DNA from: Gracilariopsis chorda
Taxonomy: Eukaryota > Rhodophyta > Florideophyceae > Gracilariales > Gracilariaceae
Reading direction: 5' to 3'
Assembly: GCA_003194525.1 (NCBI GenBank)
Contig: NBIV01000083.1
Coordinates: 124,001-188,000, forward strand
Length of the DNA stretch: 64,000 nt
Made by a program: the position numbers and the translations under genes. Shown one piece after another: positions 30,652 through 43,529 of this stretch. Numbering within the stretch: the stretch's first letter is position 1; every line of letters begins with the position of its first letter. Under the pieces are notes generated by a model, which was not told the DNA's origin, made no database searches, and was given only the letters and a program-made list of their open reading frames with translations.

Positions 30652-30934
30652 TCAACTTTCCAACCATCTCGCAAGCGGTTTCTCCCTGCAAGCGCCCCAA
30701 TCTACTATAGAGGTGTAGAACGATAGACCTACGAGACCATAGGTCAAGAAGGTAGTTTCAAAGGTGGTACCAAAGCAAAGCTGTTTTTTGAATAAATTGA
30801 AGAACGAACACGCTCGCGGCACGCGCGAGCAATTCATGTTGTATGCGAAAAAGAGGAGAGTGCGTTAGGTTTACTGTTGCGAAATACCTGTTCCTCCGTT
30901 CTTCGCCGAACTTTGGTGGATGGTAGGTCGCCAT
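30652..30934 (-). CDS. Candidate spliced small membrane protein, 62 aa
   Basis: A two-exon model: exon 1 is 30875-30934 and exon 2 is 30652-30780, with a 94-nt intron (GTAAAC...AACAG) that ends in an A/T-rich tract and matches the other intron sizes here. The product starts MATYHPPKFGEERRNRYFAT, continues with a hydrophobic helix (TFLTYGLVGLSFYT) and ends DWGACREKPLARWLES. A short basic N-terminus plus one helix suggests an inner-mitochondrial-membrane subunit, but I cannot name the family. A second ATG lies 12 nt upstream (30946). The alternative donor 14 nt earlier would change the frame. Confidence 0.38.
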
Positions 30935-30946
30935 CTTAACTTCCAT

Positions 30947-31550
30947 CCAAGACCAAATCAAAGAAAATAGAAGAGAAACAGCCAAGTTATGGCGAAGAAG
31001 ACTTGAAGAAAGCCCGATTTCCGACACATGCCATCAGCTACACGAAAGACGAAAGAGTTGCACGGGGTAGAAGGCTAAACTTCATCCGGGCTAGAGGGCG
31101 CATCGGAATTGGTGCAGCGATTCCGGCGCCCTTGAACTTTTATGGAAAGAAAACATGCCTGGTGGTGGAGCTTGAATCTGGTTCAGCTGGAAATGCAGAA
31201 ATTCATTGCACGTTGCTTGTAATGGCAAGGGGATGCGGGAAGTGGAGACATTGAAATGTCAAACAGGAATAACAGAGCAGCTCCCACATGCAATTGTGAA
31301 CGAAGCTTCTAGTCAACTGCAGCATATCCGACACTACGTAGATCTCTTCAAAATCGTTAGGGCGGGCATCAAGCACACGTCAAAATGCACCTGTCGGACC
31401 GAACGATCGTTTTATACTATCTGGACGAGATAAGTATCGTAACTGTACAATGCAGGCACAAACAACTTCTTCAATGTACCAGGGATTCCCCAATACTGTG
31501 ATGCATTCTGTTGCCCAGTCTAACTGTCAAGGCGAGTTTGTACAGTGCGT
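30947..31550. other. Intergenic region, nothing recognised
   Basis: About 600 bp with short open frames only. It lies between the small-gene candidate and the end of the bZIP gene. Confidence 0.4.
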
Positions 31551-33306
31551 TTAATCTGCACTCCTCAAGAAGGTCAGAAGCTCCTCGCTGCACTCATGCG
31601 TAGAAAAGTACTCCTGGACAAGCTCCAAGGACTGCGGCTCTTCTAGAAGACAATTGATTAGGGACTTTGCCACGGCATTGTGAGTTTTCAGTTTCCTGTT
31701 AACATCTTCAAGTTCCCCCATGCGCTGCTTGTGGTATCGACGCAATGCTTGGCTTCGTTCCCGGTTTCTTTGCGCCCGAATTGCCTTCTTCTCTATGGCC
31801 GTGACTTCTGGTCCCATTCGTTTACGCCTTTCGAACCGAACGCTTTTCTCTTTCAGCACCTTTCCAGCTCGGTCTGCAGTGATATGATAGTCATGAAAAT
31901 GTGTCCAGTACAATTCTATCTTGGAAACAATATCATCCCCGGTAGAGCGAAGAAGGGCACGAACTGCTTGTGGTGAAATGCCTTCCAAACCTTTTGGGTG
32001 CAAGATCTCGATATGCGATGTCCGTGTATCAACGAACTGTGGTTGTCTGATATGTGTTGAACTCCCGGGAGCAGCCAAAGGCGAATTTAGTACACCCACA
32101 TTCATTCCCATGGGATCTGAAACACTTACAGTCGCCCCTAAGTTTGCATCAAGGTAAGCATTAGAATAAATCCCATTCAAGAACAAGTCCGGCTGTCGTG
32201 TCAGAGGCGCACTGAACTTAGCGGTATCACTGCCAGGCTGCAAATAAGCTGCGACCTCGGGGTGCAGCGCGGTCCGTGATCCATCTGGAACCGGCGGCAT
32301 CTGCTGGGCTGTGTCAAGCATGATTCTTTCCGGTGGCTGTTGATGTATGACTTGCGGCCATGGATTGGTGAGTATCAGAGGGTTCGATGAACCTATCGGT
32401 TCCACTTGCGCTTCAAAAAACCTTTGCGTTTCCATGAGCCCTGACGTTTTGTTGATCTGATGTAGTTCTTTCTGGTATTGCTAGATGATTGCTAACTGTA
32501 CCCGTGAAACTTTTGTTGTGGCCCACTTTTTGCTTCTTGTATGGTAGATGGGGATTTTCTCTTAGTAGAAGCAGAAGCTGCTGTATGTCAGGCTTTTCAT
32601 TTCCAGTAACAAACGGATTGGGATTTATCGCGGCACATGTCTGTGGGTTAGGAGTAAGGTGTAATGAGTTCACTGTCGGAATTGCCAAACTGTCCAGGGT
32701 TTGTAGATCTTGTGCGAGAAGGTTTACCGGTGGATCAGGGCATGCAATGAAGTCAGACTGCAAAGTAGGACCTTTGTCCATCGCACAGGTCGTAGAATTA
32801 GATGGCGCTTCTAAAGTCGTACGAACAACAGTTTCATTTGTTTCTGGCGGTGGTCGTTGTGAGTCCGCCCTTGGAAGATTCTTGACGGTTTCATCGTGAT
32901 ACTGAGTTACGGCCCGGTCTTTGGTTGTACCCGGTGCAGAATATAGTTTGCTTAATGAGTTGACGTCTCCAGCTTGGCATTCTTGTTCATTGATTTGAAT
33001 ATGATTGTAATTTGATGGGTCTAACTGCAGGCCAAGGAGTGAAGCATCTGGTGAGACTGGGCTTGGAGGAGGGAAAAAAGGGTCAATATCGAGTTTATCA
33101 ACTCTAAAACCACAGTCCACTGTTCCGTCGTTTTCTTGTTCATGTCGACTCTCAGTTCCCTCAAAAATGTTGTTCATGGCAGTGGACATATCCGGTGCGG
33201 AAAGATTGCTTAGTTCGAGAGATTGCCTCACAACCTCGTCGAAGCCTACTGCATTGTTATTGCCAATAATGTCATTGAACATCGAATGTGTAGGCTGCAA
33301 ATCCAT
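31551..33306 (-). CDS. bZIP transcription factor, one frame break
   Basis: Two open frames that overlap at 32413-32435 appear to form one protein of about 584 aa. The first (from ATG 33306) is Asn/Gln/Pro/Ser-rich and acidic, as in activation domains. The second holds the basic region KKAIRAQRNRERSQALRRYH (about 31,73x-31,79x) with the N-x7-R signature, followed by a short amphipathic zipper (ELEDVNRKLKTHNAVAKSL). The frames are in register if the A6 run at 32415-32420 were one base shorter. A separate start at 32435 exists (METQRFF), so two proteins are formally possible, but the overlap at a homopolymer favours one gene. Targets are unknown. Confidence 0.75.
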
Positions 33307-34479
33307 GGGAAATGTCAGTTCTCTCCAAAACCGTTTTCTTGGTATGAAAATGAGTCCTCAATGCGTTGTGCGGAATATGAAACCTTAGCAAGAACAAGAG
33401 CGAGGGAGAAGTTCTCTGAGATAATGATCTGTACGTGAAGCAGAGAATTCCACTCTACACAAAGAAAACAGACAGTAGTTCGGGTAACTGGTAGGCTTAC
33501 CTCCAATGAAGACGTCGGTCTCAAGAATTCCGATGTGGGAAAGCTATCTCGTCGCTTTCCCTTGAATGTTTTAAGATAGCTTCCCAATCAAAGAATTGCT
33601 TTTGTTCACTGGTGTTGCAGGCCAGTAGTGTATGGCTACGGCTTGTACAAACTGAACGGCATCTACTAATATCTAATCAAGCTATTGCTTTGTGGAAGAT
33701 GCCATTGACAAGAGGGGCATCCAATTTCTTATGCCGCCAACATGCTGACAAAATCATCTTAGGAAGGAAGTATGCAAATGCACGGTGAAGTTGCCCCAAC
33801 GGCGCAAAGTAATAAACAAAACCTTTGAGAAACACTATTGTGTATGAACGGACGAGCACGTAGAATCTGCTTTGCGTGACCGCAGAGTTAAGGAGAATAA
33901 TTGCGTCTAGATTAACGTAAACAAGCTGAAAGCAGCCTAGACGTTGAACAAAAAGGCATAGGAACTATGTAACGTATGAGAGTATTTTGTACGTCACTAT
34001 ACCTCTGTTCAAACAAAACAATAGACGGATAGAGATATACAGCATACTTTTACAAGAGCCACGAGACACTACGAATCGCCGGAGTGAAAGGGTGAGCCGT
34101 CGTTTTCAGCAGTATCTTCTGTCATGCGGAACCAAGATCTTGGGGAGATCATAGGTGATTTCGAATCGTTTGATACCAAGGCTGGAGAGTACGAAGGCAA
34201 CTTCGTGTCTCGTGGCTCTTCGGTGCTGAAGTCAACTTCTGGTTCTTTACTACCCTTTACCTAGCTATAATTTAAGGTAGGGGTAGAGGCCCAAACCGCA
34301 AGGAAGCAACCATGCAACCGCCAAAAATGCCCGCCTGCCCCAATTCCGCGCACATATCGAAATTTTGAAATTTTCTGCCCACGGACAACCCCCACGTCGG
34401 CTGAGTGGCCTTTGTAAGATACGCCAGCAGCACAAGTCTCGCCAAGGCACAAGTTTCAGCTGCCCGGACATCTGTTCTT
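33307..34479. other. Intergenic region between divergent genes
   Basis: About 1.2 kb without a supported gene. Promoters of the bZIP gene (leftward) and of the hypothetical gene (rightward) are expected here. Short inverted A/T-rich motifs occur near 34260-34375. Confidence 0.4.
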
Positions 34480-35133
34480 ATGATGAAAGCTCGCCTCCCC
34501 AAATCCCGCAAATCTAAAGAAGATAGAACACGCCTGTTTGGCAGAAAGAAGGCCTTACTCTTCGAGCGAACGCACTGCGACAATATATTGATGTCATCTC
34601 CCCGAAACACTCGGAAAGCCGTCGCTGTACACAGAAGACAACGCGATCTTCAGGTCTCATCGATATCGAACGAACCTGGCCCAAGCAAGAGACTGAAACA
34701 GGAATCTGCCGAAGAGATACTTTCAAGGCTTGCCTCTGAAGCTTTAAACGCGCTCCAAGAGTCATTAAAACAGGAACACAGAGGAACCAAGTCCCCAAAT
34801 CATGCCGAGAGAACTCGCCCAATTTCAAGCCGCGGCAAACCCTCTTCCTCCGTCAATGCTGAACTACCCCCGCCGTTACCCCCGCACAAGTTTCTCAAGA
34901 AAGCTGGTTTGGATAGCGTTGCTCGCCCAATGCGAAAAAGCCAACACTCTGGGCAACACATGAGTTCGTCTGTTTCTCCGCCGAAGTTTATCGACTTGCG
35001 TTATCTGGACACGAAATGCACGGAATCACCGTGCAGCACCCCATCATCATCTCCATTAGTACGGCCAAGTGTTGGAAATGTCACTCCTGCTACCGCACAA
35101 GCTGCAAGGTACTTGCTTCAATTAAATCAATAG
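34480..35133 (+). CDS. Hypothetical basic, Ser/Pro-rich protein, 217 aa
   Basis: A frame from the ATG at 34480. The N-terminus is rich in Lys/Arg; residues about 65-90 form a likely helix (ESAEEILSRLASEALNALQE), followed by a low-complexity Pro/Ser region with PPPLPPHKFLKKAGL and a final helix (TAQAARYLLQLNQ). The composition suggests a nuclear or RNA-associated protein; no family is recognised. It ends 5 bp before the stop codon of cpFtsY on the other strand, so the two genes are convergent and nearly touching, which supports a real gene. The start could also be the later MSSPRNTRK Met. Confidence 0.5.
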   Translation: MMKARLPKSRKSKEDRTRLFGRKKALLFERTHCDNILMSSPRNTRKAVAVHRRQRDLQVSSISNEPGPSKRLKQESAEEILSRLASEALNALQESLKQEHRGTKSPNHAERTRPISSRGKPSSSVNAELPPPLPPHKFLKKAGLDSVARPMRKSQHSGQHMSSSVSPPKFIDLRYLDTKCTESPCSTPSSSPLVRPSVGNVTPATAQAARYLLQLNQ

Positions 35134-35138
35134 CTGTA

Positions 35139-36305
35139 TTATCCAACAAGTCCTTCAACGAACAATTCCGGGTCAAAGTCCCGTAGATCGTCAATCTGCT
35201 CGCCTACCCCAACTAACTTTACCGGAATTTTCAGCTCATCCACGCATGACACCACGAATCCTGCACGAGCGGTACCGTCCAGTTTTGTCACTGCCAAACC
35301 AGAGACCCCTACGTCCTTCTTCCAAGTTTTTGCTTGAGCAACTGCGTTGCGTCCAATGGACGCGTCCACCACCAGCAGCGTCTCATCTGGACCCTCCTTT
35401 CTAAACTTCTGAACAACTCGTACCATCTTCTGCAGCTCACCCATTAGATTTAAGTTTGTATGGAGTCTTCCGCTCGTGTCGATTATTATGTAATCGTAGT
35501 CCTCAGCAAAAGCTCGTTCCATAGCACTGTACAACACACCGGATGGACTTTTCTGTTGAGGCTGAGGGACGGCGATGTCGGCATCGGCACGCTTAACCCA
35601 CTCTTCTAACTGATCAACCGCTGCAGCTCGGAAGGTATCACACGCAGCTACGAGAACTCTTTTTTCTTGCCTCCTGAGACGGGTGGCAAGCTTCCCAATT
35701 GTGGTGGTCTTTCCCATCCCATTAGCTCCTATAACCATGTAGATAGTAGGTTTTTCATCTGCAAGTGCCAGCTCATCGCTCGGAACTCCTTTCAGTATTC
35801 TCACCAAGCTAGCTTTCAAGCCGGTCTTGATATCGTCCTTGACTTGGAGGCGTTGCGCACGGGCCTCATCTCGAAGGTCATCTATTATTTTCTCAACCGT
35901 ATCCACTCCCAAGTCTGACATAATAAGTACTTCCTCTAGTTCTTCTAGAGTCTCGTCAAGTTCCACAATCGCACCTCCACCAACCACTCCAGCTAAATCG
36001 CGAGCAAGTTTCTCGCGCGATTTTGTCAGGCCCTCATTGAACTTTCGCACTTGTTCTATGTCTCGTTTTACCTTATCGCGTACATAGTCGATTCCTTTTC
36101 CCTGACGCAGGGCTTCAAAAGCCTTCTTTTGTTCTTCCCCAGCCTTTTTCACGAAGTCAAAAACTGCTTGAGTTGCATTGCGTCTTGGTTGTCTTTCAAG
36201 CAGTAAGCGCTTCTTTGATTGGTCGCAAACCTCTAGCGAAGAAGAGAAACTCGTGCCACGGAGTGGTAGAGAAATCGCAAAACTAGGGGCGGTGTTCGGT
36301 TTCAT
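35139..36305 (-). CDS. FTSY: Plastid SRP receptor cpFtsY
   Basis: A 388-aa protein. The first about 45 residues are Ser/Arg-rich without acidic clustering, like a transit peptide. The SRP54-type N domain (about 95-170) and GTPase G domain follow: G1 GANGMGKTT (193-201), DTFRAAA (223-229), DTSGR (276-280), TKLDG (340-344) and the closing GVGEQIDDLRDF. The short form without the bacterial acidic A domain is typical of plastid FtsY. With cpSRP54 it brings light-harvesting and other proteins to the thylakoid membrane. This is one of the best signs that the organism has a plastid. The residues after TKLDG (GTARAGFVVS) differ slightly from the common GTARGG. Confidence 0.92.
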   Translation of the reverse strand: MKPNTAPSFAISLPLRGTSFSSSLEVCDQSKKRLLLERQPRRNATQAVFDFVKKAGEEQKKAFEALRQGKGIDYVRDKVKRDIEQVRKFNEGLTKSREKLARDLAGVVGGGAIVELDETLEELEEVLIMSDLGVDTVEKIIDDLRDEARAQRLQVKDDIKTGLKASLVRILKGVPSDELALADEKPTIYMVIGANGMGKTTTIGKLATRLRRQEKRVLVAACDTFRAAAVDQLEEWVKRADADIAVPQPQQKSPSGVLYSAMERAFAEDYDYIIIDTSGRLHTNLNLMGELQKMVRVVQKFRKEGPDETLLVVDASIGRNAVAQAKTWKKDVGVSGLAVTKLDGTARAGFVVSCVDELKIPVKLVGVGEQIDDLRDFDPELFVEGLVG

Positions 36306-37003
36306 TGTGCTTCACACACACTGGCTTAATCTCGGAGATAAAGGTCGAGTCGCTCCTATAAGTGTTTACCGCGTGGACACTGCGAGCACCAAAAATACCA
36401 ATGAAGGCTTTCTTTGTAGCCTAAACCTTTTACTGTTCACTTTTCCTCCCCAGCTTATTTTGTGAAATTAAAGATGCAAGCTACGGTTATTCGCTCTACC
36501 AAGCAAAGTTATTGTGTGGCTGAATTTCGCGCATCTCGCCCATCAAACTTGGAGAATGGTGTTCAGATACGGGCTAGGCCGCTAACCCTTAGCTTCCCCA
36601 ACTCCAAGCATACTGGCCAAGTCGAACAGCTGGTCTCTACTTCGCGAAGGTTCATATTGGGGATCACGAAGGCCAGTTTTTATCTGCTGTCCTGAGGTTA
36701 GAACGGCGTCTACATTGGTACGACTTCGGCTTTAGGCCTGCCCTACGTCACATAATCCGTACTGCCAAAGGCAATACAGATTTTACAGTGTTTAGAAGGC
36801 GGATTAGCGGTCTTCCAGCGAAGAGAATGTTCTACAATACATTAGCCAGGATTCCGTAGCTCGAAGAATTCTATCACTCGCTGACTTTTTCTTCACTTAG
36901 CTCTCGCTGCGGTCACGAAACCACTGTTAATAGGAGCAGTCGAGAATGATGGGTACTCGAGTTTCTGCAATATAGAATGTTTGTTGTTTGTTTCTCGGCG
37001 CAC

Positions 37004-37078
37004 GCTACTACTTCCGAAAAAGTAGTAGGAATCCTTCTCAAAGAACTTCTCACTCTGCGAGTATTCCAACACCCTAGC
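37004..37078 (+). repeat. Dispersed repeat, copy 2
   Basis: Same orientation and about 80% identical by eye to 15494-15568. It lies about 80 bp upstream of the LINE fragment but outside its target duplication, so it is not obviously part of that insertion. Confidence 0.55.
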
Positions 37079-37156
37079 TAACCATTTTGTAAACATCGCC
37101 GTAACCCCAAGTCTTTGACATTCTTTTAGAGATGATAAAATCGCCTTTCTGGTCTT

Positions 37157-37415
37157 AGAGCGCCTCGTGACCAGGAGTGTTTAACGACGTGGACCACTTT
37201 GTTCTCAGATGTCCACTGAGGACGAGGTCTCGTCGTATCTGCCTGCCGAGTATGCGAGAAAGGCAAGGAATGACGGTTAACGATATCATCAAGAAGTGGC
37301 CTGAAAGTATGCTGGTCTTCCTAGCGAGAGAACGCTTCTTCCACATGAAGCGGTCTACACTACGTAGGAATTAGACTAGTGTGCCTGTAAAAGAGAGAGA
37401 GAGAGAGCGCCTCGT
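37157..37415 (+). mobile_element. 5'-truncated LINE 3' end
   Basis: The insert at about 37169-37403 is flanked by a 12-bp direct repeat AGAGCGCCTCGT (37157-37168 and 37404-37415). It encodes the C-terminal tail of a LINE ORF2 after the RNase H domain: a His...Cys remnant (DHFVLRC), then RTRSRR, DIIKKWPESMLVFL and ARERFF. The tail is an AG repeat rather than AAG. The same peptide pattern recurs at 54261-54869 and 61841-62376. Confidence 0.75.
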
Positions 37416-38061
37416 ACCTCTCATGAAATAACGATCGACAATATTTTCAACTCTATACCGGTATAGAATGTTTAATAACGGCAATGAAATAGAACCCTGT
37501 AGTAACCTGGTAGAGTATATTGAGTAGTGTAGCACTAGACCACTATGCTTTTTAACCGAAAGTTTCAGATTGAATTCTTGATGAGCGAAGTCGACGTGAA
37601 AAACATCTCACTTCAGTGTAAGCGGTTTGTAGAATACGGGTAGATTACATGGTATTAGGCCTTTGGTCACCTCCTTGTCGCATCATAGAAAGTGAGCACT
37701 TGAACAAGCGCCGATGGATGGAATTGGACAGATTGACGTTGAATCACTAACTTCGAACGAAGAGGAGGAAACATTGTTGCAGGTGCTATGGAGTTTCACT
37801 GCACCCGTGGTATGTGTCTATATTGAGGCTACCCCTTTTTGGGACTTTCCAAAACTTTTGTTGTAGCGGAATTTCCCCGCAGGACGGCGTCTTCAACTCT
37901 CAATAACCTTTATAACACAACTTGTAATGGATTCCGCGGTTTAACGAAACCAGAGATGCACCCCCGAATTCCAAAGACAACTTGGTTTTTGTTCAATTTG
38001 TAGTTAGGAGACGCCTCTTCGTCTAGAACCAAAACCTATTCATTGTGCCTCAAACCCAAAT

Positions 38062-39102
38062 ATGAATACGCCGAGCTCAAAGGGAAAGAAGAAAACAATT
38101 GTGGATCCCTCTGTTTGGGAGTCCTGCGAGGTTGGCGGAAAAGAGGCCACGGTCCAGAAAACCAAAGTTAGCAGCATGCGTTCTTCCCTGTTTAAGAAGA
38201 AAAAGGCTCAAAAACACGATGCAATATACGGAATTAAAGGAGAACGAGACCATGATCCGATTTTCAGTCTTCCAGTGGAGGTAGAGGCATTACAAGTACC
38301 ATTTCAACACGATACTATTTCTCTCGACTATTGTGATTATGGCAAAGCTAACAAGAAGTTGTGGCCGAAGGATATATTTGCCGTCGTTCACAATGCTCTC
38401 AGGTCTGAACTGAAGGATCTTTCAGTACTACTAAGAGCTCTCAAGAAAGTTGGCCCTCAGTTACGGGTTGGAGACTTTTCTGTTATTCGACCATGGTGGC
38501 AAGTATGCTCCGGGGTTATTCTGGACTATATAGATGCGGAAGAAAAGTATCTTATTCCATGGATTGAGAAGGCGATAGAAGGTCAGGAAGCAAGCCTCAA
38601 GCCGTCAGGCCAGTTCTTCTCTGAGATGGGGAAGAAAAGGGCAGAGATACGAGGAGTCGTGCATGACGCAACAAATATGCTCAAGGACTTTTGCGATGCG
38701 CCAGATCCGACTAAAGGACTTGCGAAGATGTCGAACGCACAGAGAGCCATCATGCTTATGGGTTGTTTTGATGCTCTTGTTTTTCGACTTGGTCTTTACA
38801 TGACAAAGGAAGAGGAAATCTTTCCGGAAGTACTGGAGGGTCACTATACATCTGAAAAAAAAGAACGGGATCAAATCATTGGAAAGATGGTGAAGTTCTA
38901 CGTGAAGAAGGGGAGACGTTGTGACAGTATGCTTGTTCTTCTTACGAGATGGATGACAGACGTTAAGACACAAAAGAGCTTCAAAAAGGCACTGCTTGAC
39001 GTTCACGACTGCAATTACAAATTTCTGCAGACGAACTTTGAAGTGACCCACGCAGGGTTTGTTCAACAATTCCGGGTTCGGGCGGGCTTGCAAGAGTCTT
39101 GA
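38062..39102 (+). CDS. Hemerythrin-like helical-bundle protein, 346 aa
   Basis: A Lys-rich N-terminal 60 residues (KKKKAQKH near 46-53) precede a helical domain. The spacing of helices resembles the hemerythrin HHE fold: a helix with VVHNALRSELKDLSVLL, a helix with YIDAEEKYLIPWIE in the place of the usual H-x3-E..P motif, a helix with VVHDATNMLKDF, and YMTKEEEIFPEVLE as the fourth. Several positions that bind iron in true hemerythrins are not His here, so metal binding is doubtful. No signal peptide or membrane helix. Function unknown; the fold assignment is an inference from pattern alone. The start is the first ATG after an in-frame stop region. Confidence 0.6.
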   Translation: MNTPSSKGKKKTIVDPSVWESCEVGGKEATVQKTKVSSMRSSLFKKKKAQKHDAIYGIKGERDHDPIFSLPVEVEALQVPFQHDTISLDYCDYGKANKKLWPKDIFAVVHNALRSELKDLSVLLRALKKVGPQLRVGDFSVIRPWWQVCSGVILDYIDAEEKYLIPWIEKAIEGQEASLKPSGQFFSEMGKKRAEIRGVVHDATNMLKDFCDAPDPTKGLAKMSNAQRAIMLMGCFDALVFRLGLYMTKEEEIFPEVLEGHYTSEKKERDQIIGKMVKFYVKKGRRCDSMLVLLTRWMTDVKTQKSFKKALLDVHDCNYKFLQTNFEVTHAGFVQQFRVRAGLQES

Positions 39103-39305
39103 GGAGAACTTCATGATGTTAAAACCATCCACGTATAGAAAGCTTAACATAGAGGTGTTCAAAAGAACGATGGGTGAGACGTGTTGCTGTTAGAGACTTA
39201 AGAAGAAGAGGATATCCCACCGAAGGCAAGGAGAAAACTTTCACAGTTATAGTGTAGAATAAAATGGTAAACATCCAGTTTTGTAGCTGGCAACACGAAT
39301 CAGCA

Positions 39306-39800
39306 TCATTTTTGCGACAACAAGACCAGCAAGCCTTGAGGTCCCACAAGAATCTCATGCACAAAAGACATGACGGCAAACCAGAATATTGGAGTGATAT
39401 CCACACCCCCTACTGGCGGAATTACTTTCCTTGTTGCTCGAAGTAGAGGCTCTGTGGGGACAGCGATGAAGATCCATGGCTTCTTGGCGAGATCCGTCTG
39501 TGGATACCATGTCAGAATAGTGCGAACTATCATAACAAAATTGAACAGATTGATGCAAGGTCCAGCAATAAACTTTCCGGCGTCAATCAGAGGTGAGCGT
39601 AAAGCGAGTGTTACAACCGGTAGCATAGAATGAGTGGCGGGAAGTGAATTTGTGACTTCATTCACATCTAACATCATATTGGCGTTCCTTGCTCTACTCC
39701 TTGAATATCTGAATCTTCTTCGAGAATGATCGACACTCGACGAGAGATGCCGCGTGCCGCTCTGTATGTGCAAGGGCGCGTGATGAATAAATGCTTGCAT
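39306..39800 (-). CDS. YLMG: YlmG/YggT family plastid membrane protein
   Basis: A 164-aa protein. The first about 55 residues are Ser/Arg/His-rich and lack acidic residues, as in a plastid transit peptide. The YggT domain follows with two membrane helices (about 82-105 and 133-158) enclosing the family signature: RTILTWYP near 93-100, then PTEPLLRATRKVIPPVGGVDITPI. YlmG proteins in plastids (YLMG1, and CCB3 for cytochrome b6 haem attachment) are needed for nucleoid distribution or cytochrome b6f assembly; cyanobacterial and red-algal plastid Ycf19 is a relative. Which function applies here cannot be read from the sequence. The gene is convergent with the hemerythrin-like gene. Confidence 0.87.
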   Translation of the reverse strand: MQAFIHHAPLHIQSGTRHLSSSVDHSRRRFRYSRSRARNANMMLDVNEVTNSLPATHSMLPVVTLALRSPLIDAGKFIAGPCINLFNFVMIVRTILTWYPQTDLAKKPWIFIAVPTEPLLRATRKVIPPVGGVDITPIFWFAVMSFVHEILVGPQGLLVLLSQK

Positions 39801-41891
<2,091 letters not shown>

Positions 41892-43529
41892 TCCAACGAC
41901 CAGTGGGGAAAGCGCTGTGTGAAACCGTCTGTCTTGCTGTGACGTATGGAATCGGTATCTAGTAACGTGATCATTAGGTGCGAGCACTTGATTCCTTTTA
42001 CAACACCTGAGCCAAGTGTTTTCAGAATAGCTGTTCTTCTCGTTCATATCGTGATGCCAACAGTGTGTTCCAATTTTTATGTACTCTTCAATGGGCGGCT
42101 ACTGGTCTCACTGGAAAGCCATGATGTCATGACAGATCAAACTGGAGTATACTTTTAGTGCTTATCATGATTACCCATTGTTACGTCTAGATGCGGTGCA
42201 CCATTATCCTTTTGGACATAGTTGACAGCGACATTATCAAGTCTCACACGATTCTAAATGCGTTCTCCCACTACACGTTTCTGTTCTTGTTAAGATATCC
42301 GTCCAACTGACAGGCCATTGCGAGAGTTCGTTTCTGCAAGACCAAAGAGGCGTTCTGATTTGGAAGATGTTTGTGACACAACAGGACGGTTGGATTCTGC
42401 CTTCGAACAGAAGTACGACACCGGTTTTTGGTGCTTGAAGTGGACCATGGGGAGGTCTGTCCTGTCCTCATCCCCAACACATTGACAGACTTACGAAGGG
42501 CTCTTTGTACTGCATATCATCGACAAGATTGGCGGCTCTGGATCAGCAGATATGCATTACCTGAACTCTAGAGCCTCAAGAGCTCCACTGTTATGCTTTG
42601 AGAGTTACTTTGGAATGCATTGCAACAAACTGGAGTGTTTTGCGTAATGCGCGGCGCTAGGCCAAGGCTTGCTGGTGTCTTGCAGACACAGGAGGCCTTT
42701 GACAGTGTGTGAGTTCTTCGCCTTTCTATAGGTACAGAAGGTATATCTAGAGAACAGCGCTGTGGCCATGTAATCGGTACGTGCAGCGTTAACAAGAAGT
42801 GCAGAGCTCCGAGTCTCAGATGCATGGTGCATAAGGGAGATTTTTGTACACGAGAGCGTGCTGGTGTTGAATGCTCACACCTCTCGCAATATTCTGCCGC
42901 TGTAGCAAATTTTCGCCTGGCACTTCCTACTCCAAGGGTAACCTTTTACCTCTGCCTATGCTGGGGATGAACGGGAACTACTCGGTATCCATTCTGATGG
43001 AGCGTTTGTAGAACGAGGGGTAGGTTTCATTTCCCTTCACCTATCCTACCCCTATATTCAATTTACCTTCGAGACAAAAAAAAGAGAGCGAATTGGGCTG
43101 ACCCACCAATGACGGTTTGAATGAGCTCATCTGAAAATTGGTCGACTCGAGCCAACGTAAAAAAATTGAATGCCCGCTAATGGCTCACTCGTAATTATTT
43201 TATTATTTTAGTGTAAGCTCAGTAATTGGAATGTGAAAGATCACATATTTGCGGCATTCCAGTCACGAGCTGCACGAAAGTTATGGAAGAAAACAGGTTC
43301 CCAACCGTTCGACAATTTGCTGTCCCATCTCGCTAATGATACAGGTCGTAAGCTAGAAAGCGGACTGTGCATCATCGAGCAACTTCTGCGCTGCCCTCAC
43401 TCGTTGCAGTCAAGAGAGCATTCCGCACCGCTCCTACTCGCAGCCAATTCCTTGAAGCCCAAAATTCATATCTCAACCGCGAAGCCGCCAGCCCAATAAT
43501 AAGCTTGCTACGTCTGTCTGTAACCCGCC
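41892..43529. other. Intergenic region before the cullin gene
   Basis: About 1.6 kb with no recognised gene. The last 300 bp carry open frames that are probably the 5' leader of the cullin. An A/T-rich segment at about 43150-43215 has a short stretch of ATTATTTTA-type sequence. Confidence 0.4.

Larger units (their letters stand above)
36306..38061. other. Intergenic region with LINE 3' fragments
   Basis: No host gene seen. It contains the second copy of a 75-bp dispersed repeat (37004-37078) and a truncated LINE end with an AG-rich tail (37169-37403). Confidence 0.5.

Noticed and set aside
34260-34400. Short inverted A/T-rich sequence as a transposon end
   Set aside because: The match is too short and lacks a partner or a target duplication.
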